Below are positions 61,341-64,000 of a DNA stretch of 64,000 bases, one piece after another (within the stretch, counting starts at the first letter, position 1; the number at the start of each line of letters is the position of its first letter). Under the pieces are notes generated by a model. The model saw only the letters and a list, made by a program, of their open reading frames with translations, searched no databases and was not told the origin of the DNA. Position numbers and translations under genes: made by a program. The DNA is taken from contig CAJNYU010001285.1 in assembly GCA_905331475.1 (NCBI GenBank), positions 30,387-94,386 of the forward strand. The letters are read 5' to 3'. The stretch comes from Rotaria socialis (Eukaryota; Rotifera; Eurotatoria; Philodinida; Philodinidae).

Positions 61341-63574
61341 CCCCGGTCGAAGAAAACGGTCAGTAAACGGTCGTATACGATACAAATACGGCCCGTTTTG
61401 CGTGCCGTATTTTACCCGTATAACAGGAGCAGTAATACGGCCGTATGTTCCCTGGACTGAACGTATAGGGTCTGGAAACCGTAATTCACCTGTGTCTGTC
61501 TGTCTGTTTGTAACACTGGCACAAATGACCATTTCTACGGCACAAACGGCCATTCTCAGGACATATTTTACTGGCGGATCCACGGAGAGTGCACGCAGAG
61601 GAGTCAGTTCTAATGACGGATCAAATGAACGGGCAGCCGGAATTCCCATAAGGAACTTTGGTCCCTCCTTGGTTAAATTTTTAAACGCTGTGACTCAGTA
61701 CCTAGGTGAAAGTCAACCCTTCCCGCTGCTTAAAGATATTTAAGCCCTCTCGTGGGAATTGTCAACATTGTGCCGTGTTAGCTAGGTGGCTGTGAGCTTC
61801 CCCCCTCCCCCATCAGAAACAAAATCGGAGTTCAGGCACTGCTTCGCACCTGTATTTTGCCTTCATTTTCGCTGCGTTCTTATTCATAGTTTTTGGAAAT
61901 TTCTCATTTTCTGCTTACCGGTACCCCACTTTCCTTTATTTGCCCTCCAGCTTCCATGTCTCGGTTGAATTTATTCAGCCTGCTTCTTGGAAATTTCAGA
62001 ATCTTTGGAGTAAACAACCAACGAAGTGGACTGTTCCTATATTTGTATGTATGAATTCTGTCAGTCTAGGGCCCAGTGAATCGATTTTCGATTCACGTTA
62101 CGGTAACGATCAGAGCTCCATGGGACAACCAAAAAGTTGTCCCGTCCCGTCTCGTTCTGCCATGTGTATGTAAGTTTTTTTTCCTCGATGTACAGTTGGA
62201 GAAGTGCAGCTAGTTTATATGTTTTTCATGTGAATAATTTATTTTACTATCGATCTTTTTAAATATTTCATCTACATCACAATAATTTGACAAGAAAAAG
62301 AAAAATTTAACAAGAGCTACACTCTCGTCCAGTAACTCATCAGAGAAAAAGTATATCACCATTATGATTAATGATGGTGGGGAAACCAAAAAAAAAATTC
62401 CAGCCGTTAGATGTATACTTGCCTGTATTATCTATAATAGTATATTGACTAGATTTCGTTTCGAGCATCAACTGAATTTGAGAACATGTGAGCTTATTAG
62501 AATCATCAGGAGAAAAGATCGATGAATTGAGCAGAGATAAATTGAAATCACGAGCTGTACGAACTGTTGGATACAATTTCAGGAGAAGATATCAGATGAT
62601 TTTATTGCGTATTTGTGAAAATAAAAAGTTAATTAGTATGATATTAATCAAACGAGAATTGAAATGTACAACCAAAAAAATAAAAATATCATCTGAAATT
62701 GGCCTTGTCTACACTAGAAAACTTATGCTGAATTAAGACACGTGGTTGATTGAAAAGTTAATTCAGATTAACGCACTCTTGAAAGACGAATTAAAGTTAA
62801 TGCACCAATCGAGAATGAACTCGATGGACTAATTAGAATCATGGACGTGCCTCGATAAAGTCGCTATATATTATCGATAAATAGATAAATTAAATAAGAG
62901 AAATTATAGAATATTAAGAATAGGAGCTGAAGTTAACTAAAGTTAGAACAATAGCAGAACAATGGGTGATAACGATACATAAAAAAAACTTCGCGGGACG
63001 TTTTAGTAAATTGATTTGTCCCGTCCCGGGACGGGATTTAGCGGAATAGTCCCGCATCCCGCGGAGCTCTGGTAACGATTATATGCAGAGAGCGTCCAAA
63101 TTCCATCCAGGGGTGTAATGCTCTCGTTCGAGTGTAACTTATACATAAGATTTGGTCTTATGGTGCCATTTATTCTCATCACACCTATTGCCTTTATTTT
63201 TCTGTCCTTTACATTTGTCTTGATCTATCCTTCTTCTTCGTTCTCTCAAATGGTTGAGCATTTAAGCGTGCGCTTTATATGTAATCGATGCGATTTATGA
63301 TTTGAAGAGTTAAATAGAGTGTAATACCATCAGCACAGGCATCTCTTCCATCAGAAATCGTCACAGTTACTTGTTCTATAGAATACGATAATATTATGCC
63401 GGCTTTACGAGATTTTACGGCTGACATACGGTATCCGTGTATGGCCGTAATACTGCCCCTGTTAAAACGCCTTAATTCGGCTTAAAACGGCCGTTTTACG
63501 ACGGAATACGATGCAAAAACGACTGTTTACGGTATTGTTACGCCGGTTTACGGTGGTCCGTTTTGATCGACCTG
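61341..63574. mobile_element. Older inverted-repeat element built on TACGGCCGTA words, split by a nested insertion
   Basis: The left end (61341-61447) and right end (63437-63574) are diverged inverted copies. Left begins CCGGTCGAAGAAAACGG; right, inverted, begins CAGGTCGATCAAAACGG. Both contain the block that reads TAYGGCCGTAWTACTGCYCCTGTTA on one strand. The interior has no transposase-like frame. Without the nested element it would be about 1.26 kb. No target duplication is visible at its ends, so the extent is approximate. Confidence 0.6.
62111..63071. mobile_element. 961-bp non-autonomous hAT-like transposon with intact 8-bp target duplication
   Basis: The element begins CAGAGCTCC and ends with the inverted copy GGAGCTCTG. 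It is flanked on both sides by GTAACGAT (62103-62110 and 63072-63079), a perfect 8-bp duplication. An 8-bp duplication and CAGRG-type ends are the hAT signature. Inside both ends lie GGGACGGGA/TCCCGTCCC words (around 62139-62153 and 62998-63060). The interior is AT-rich and encodes no transposase, so it must depend on enzymes from elsewhere. The perfect duplication points to a fairly recent insertion into the older element around it. Confidence 0.85.
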
Positions 63575-64000
63575 GTATAGTCGCGTACTGAACAATACGT
63601 AATATTCTCTCTCTCTAGTATATAAGCTCACGATATATTGGGGGGAATAGGGCAGTACTATAAGTCAGAGAGTAGTTAAAATTTGAGTTGTTCGAAGAAA
63701 TAGTTTATTAGAATGTAAATAGTGTTAGACTTAACTTGTATTGAGAAACATATGCACCCTATTATTAGCAGTGCAATATTGCTATCTTGTTTTATTGTAA
63801 ACTCATTATTGAATAAATTATTAATGACAAGCTGGTATTGTCCAAAACATTCTTTCATTAGTATTCTTGGTTGTGTACGACTTACAAGAGTTTCGATTAA
63901 TTATCTCGCGATACACCCACACCCTCGTTCTTTAGATCATTTATTGACTATAGAAAAATAAGATAACTTTAAATTCTTTTAACTGCTTCAATGCGTTGGT
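63575..64000. other. Window end, no gene; one telomere-like block
   Basis: AT-rich sequence with a short CT run near 63608. ACACCCACACCC at about 63913-63924 looks like one arm of the telomere-like hairpins seen elsewhere; a partner, if any, lies beyond what I can detect. Confidence 0.5.

Noticed and set aside
61402-61743. Overlapping frames of about 105-113 codons on both strands
   Set aside because: They run through the palindromic TACGGCCGTA repeat arm, where long frames on both strands are expected. No domain is seen.
1-64000. tRNA, rRNA and CRISPR arrays
   Set aside because: No cloverleaf with a GGTTCGAATCC-like T-arm, no rRNA core sequence and no regularly spaced repeat array was found by eye. 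A dedicated scan (tRNAscan-SE, Infernal) would be needed to exclude small RNA genes.

Overview
The window looks like nuclear DNA of a small metazoan, most likely a bdelloid rotifer. It is AT-rich, with compact multi-exon genes whose introns are mostly 50-80 nt with GT..AG borders. The gene set is plainly animal (TGIF homeobox, WDR7, WEE1, SNAP-25, CPEB, DPAGT1, NDUFB10). Several starts sit just 3' of a splice-acceptor-like AG, as expected for spliced-leader trans-splicing. Short inverted (TGTGGG)n blocks match the hexamer I recall as the bdelloid telomeric repeat. The clade call is inference; no marker gene here fixes it.

Layout. 1-668 (-) is the start of a TGIF-type TALE homeobox gene cut by the window edge, with about 7 kb of gene-free, microsatellite-rich DNA upstream. 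7.9-8.6 kb (+) is an EF-hand protein. 11.6-13.7 kb (-) is a mitochondrial pyrimidine-nucleotide carrier (SLC25A33/36). 15.9-22.7 kb (+) is WDR7 (rabconnectin-3 beta) in at least 27 exons. 25.3-26.2 kb (+) is an unrecognised type I membrane protein. 27.9-32.6 kb (-) holds WEE1, TMEM220 and AGPAT head to tail. 33.3-34.0 kb (+) is SNAP-25 and 34.4-36.7 kb (+) is an intronless ARM-TIR-SAM-like protein. 37.4-43.6 kb (-) holds two CPEB paralogues with a small HMG-box gene between them. 45.4-47.1 kb (+) is a ZC2HC1-type zinc-finger protein. 47.1-49.6 kb (-) holds NDUFB10 then DPAGT1. 50.9-52.2 kb (+) is the mitochondrial SAM carrier SLC25A26.

From about 52.2 kb to the end the character changes. Core genes stop and the DNA carries GC-rich self-complementary patches, telomere-like hairpins, a 961-bp non-autonomous hAT-like element with a perfect 8-bp target duplication nested in an older inverted-repeat element, and one intact intronless gene (55.3-57.5 kb) whose N-terminal half resembles, from memory, large families in Mucoromycota fungi. 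This is the accessory part of the window.

The genes do not form one pathway. Themes are vesicle traffic (WDR7, SNAP-25), mitochondria (SLC25A36, SLC25A26, NDUFB10), lipid and glycan synthesis (AGPAT, DPAGT1), cell-cycle and maternal mRNA control (WEE1, CPEB) and possible innate immunity (ARM-TIR). Exon borders were set by hand from splice sites, reading frame and family alignment from memory; all multi-exon models below close in frame.
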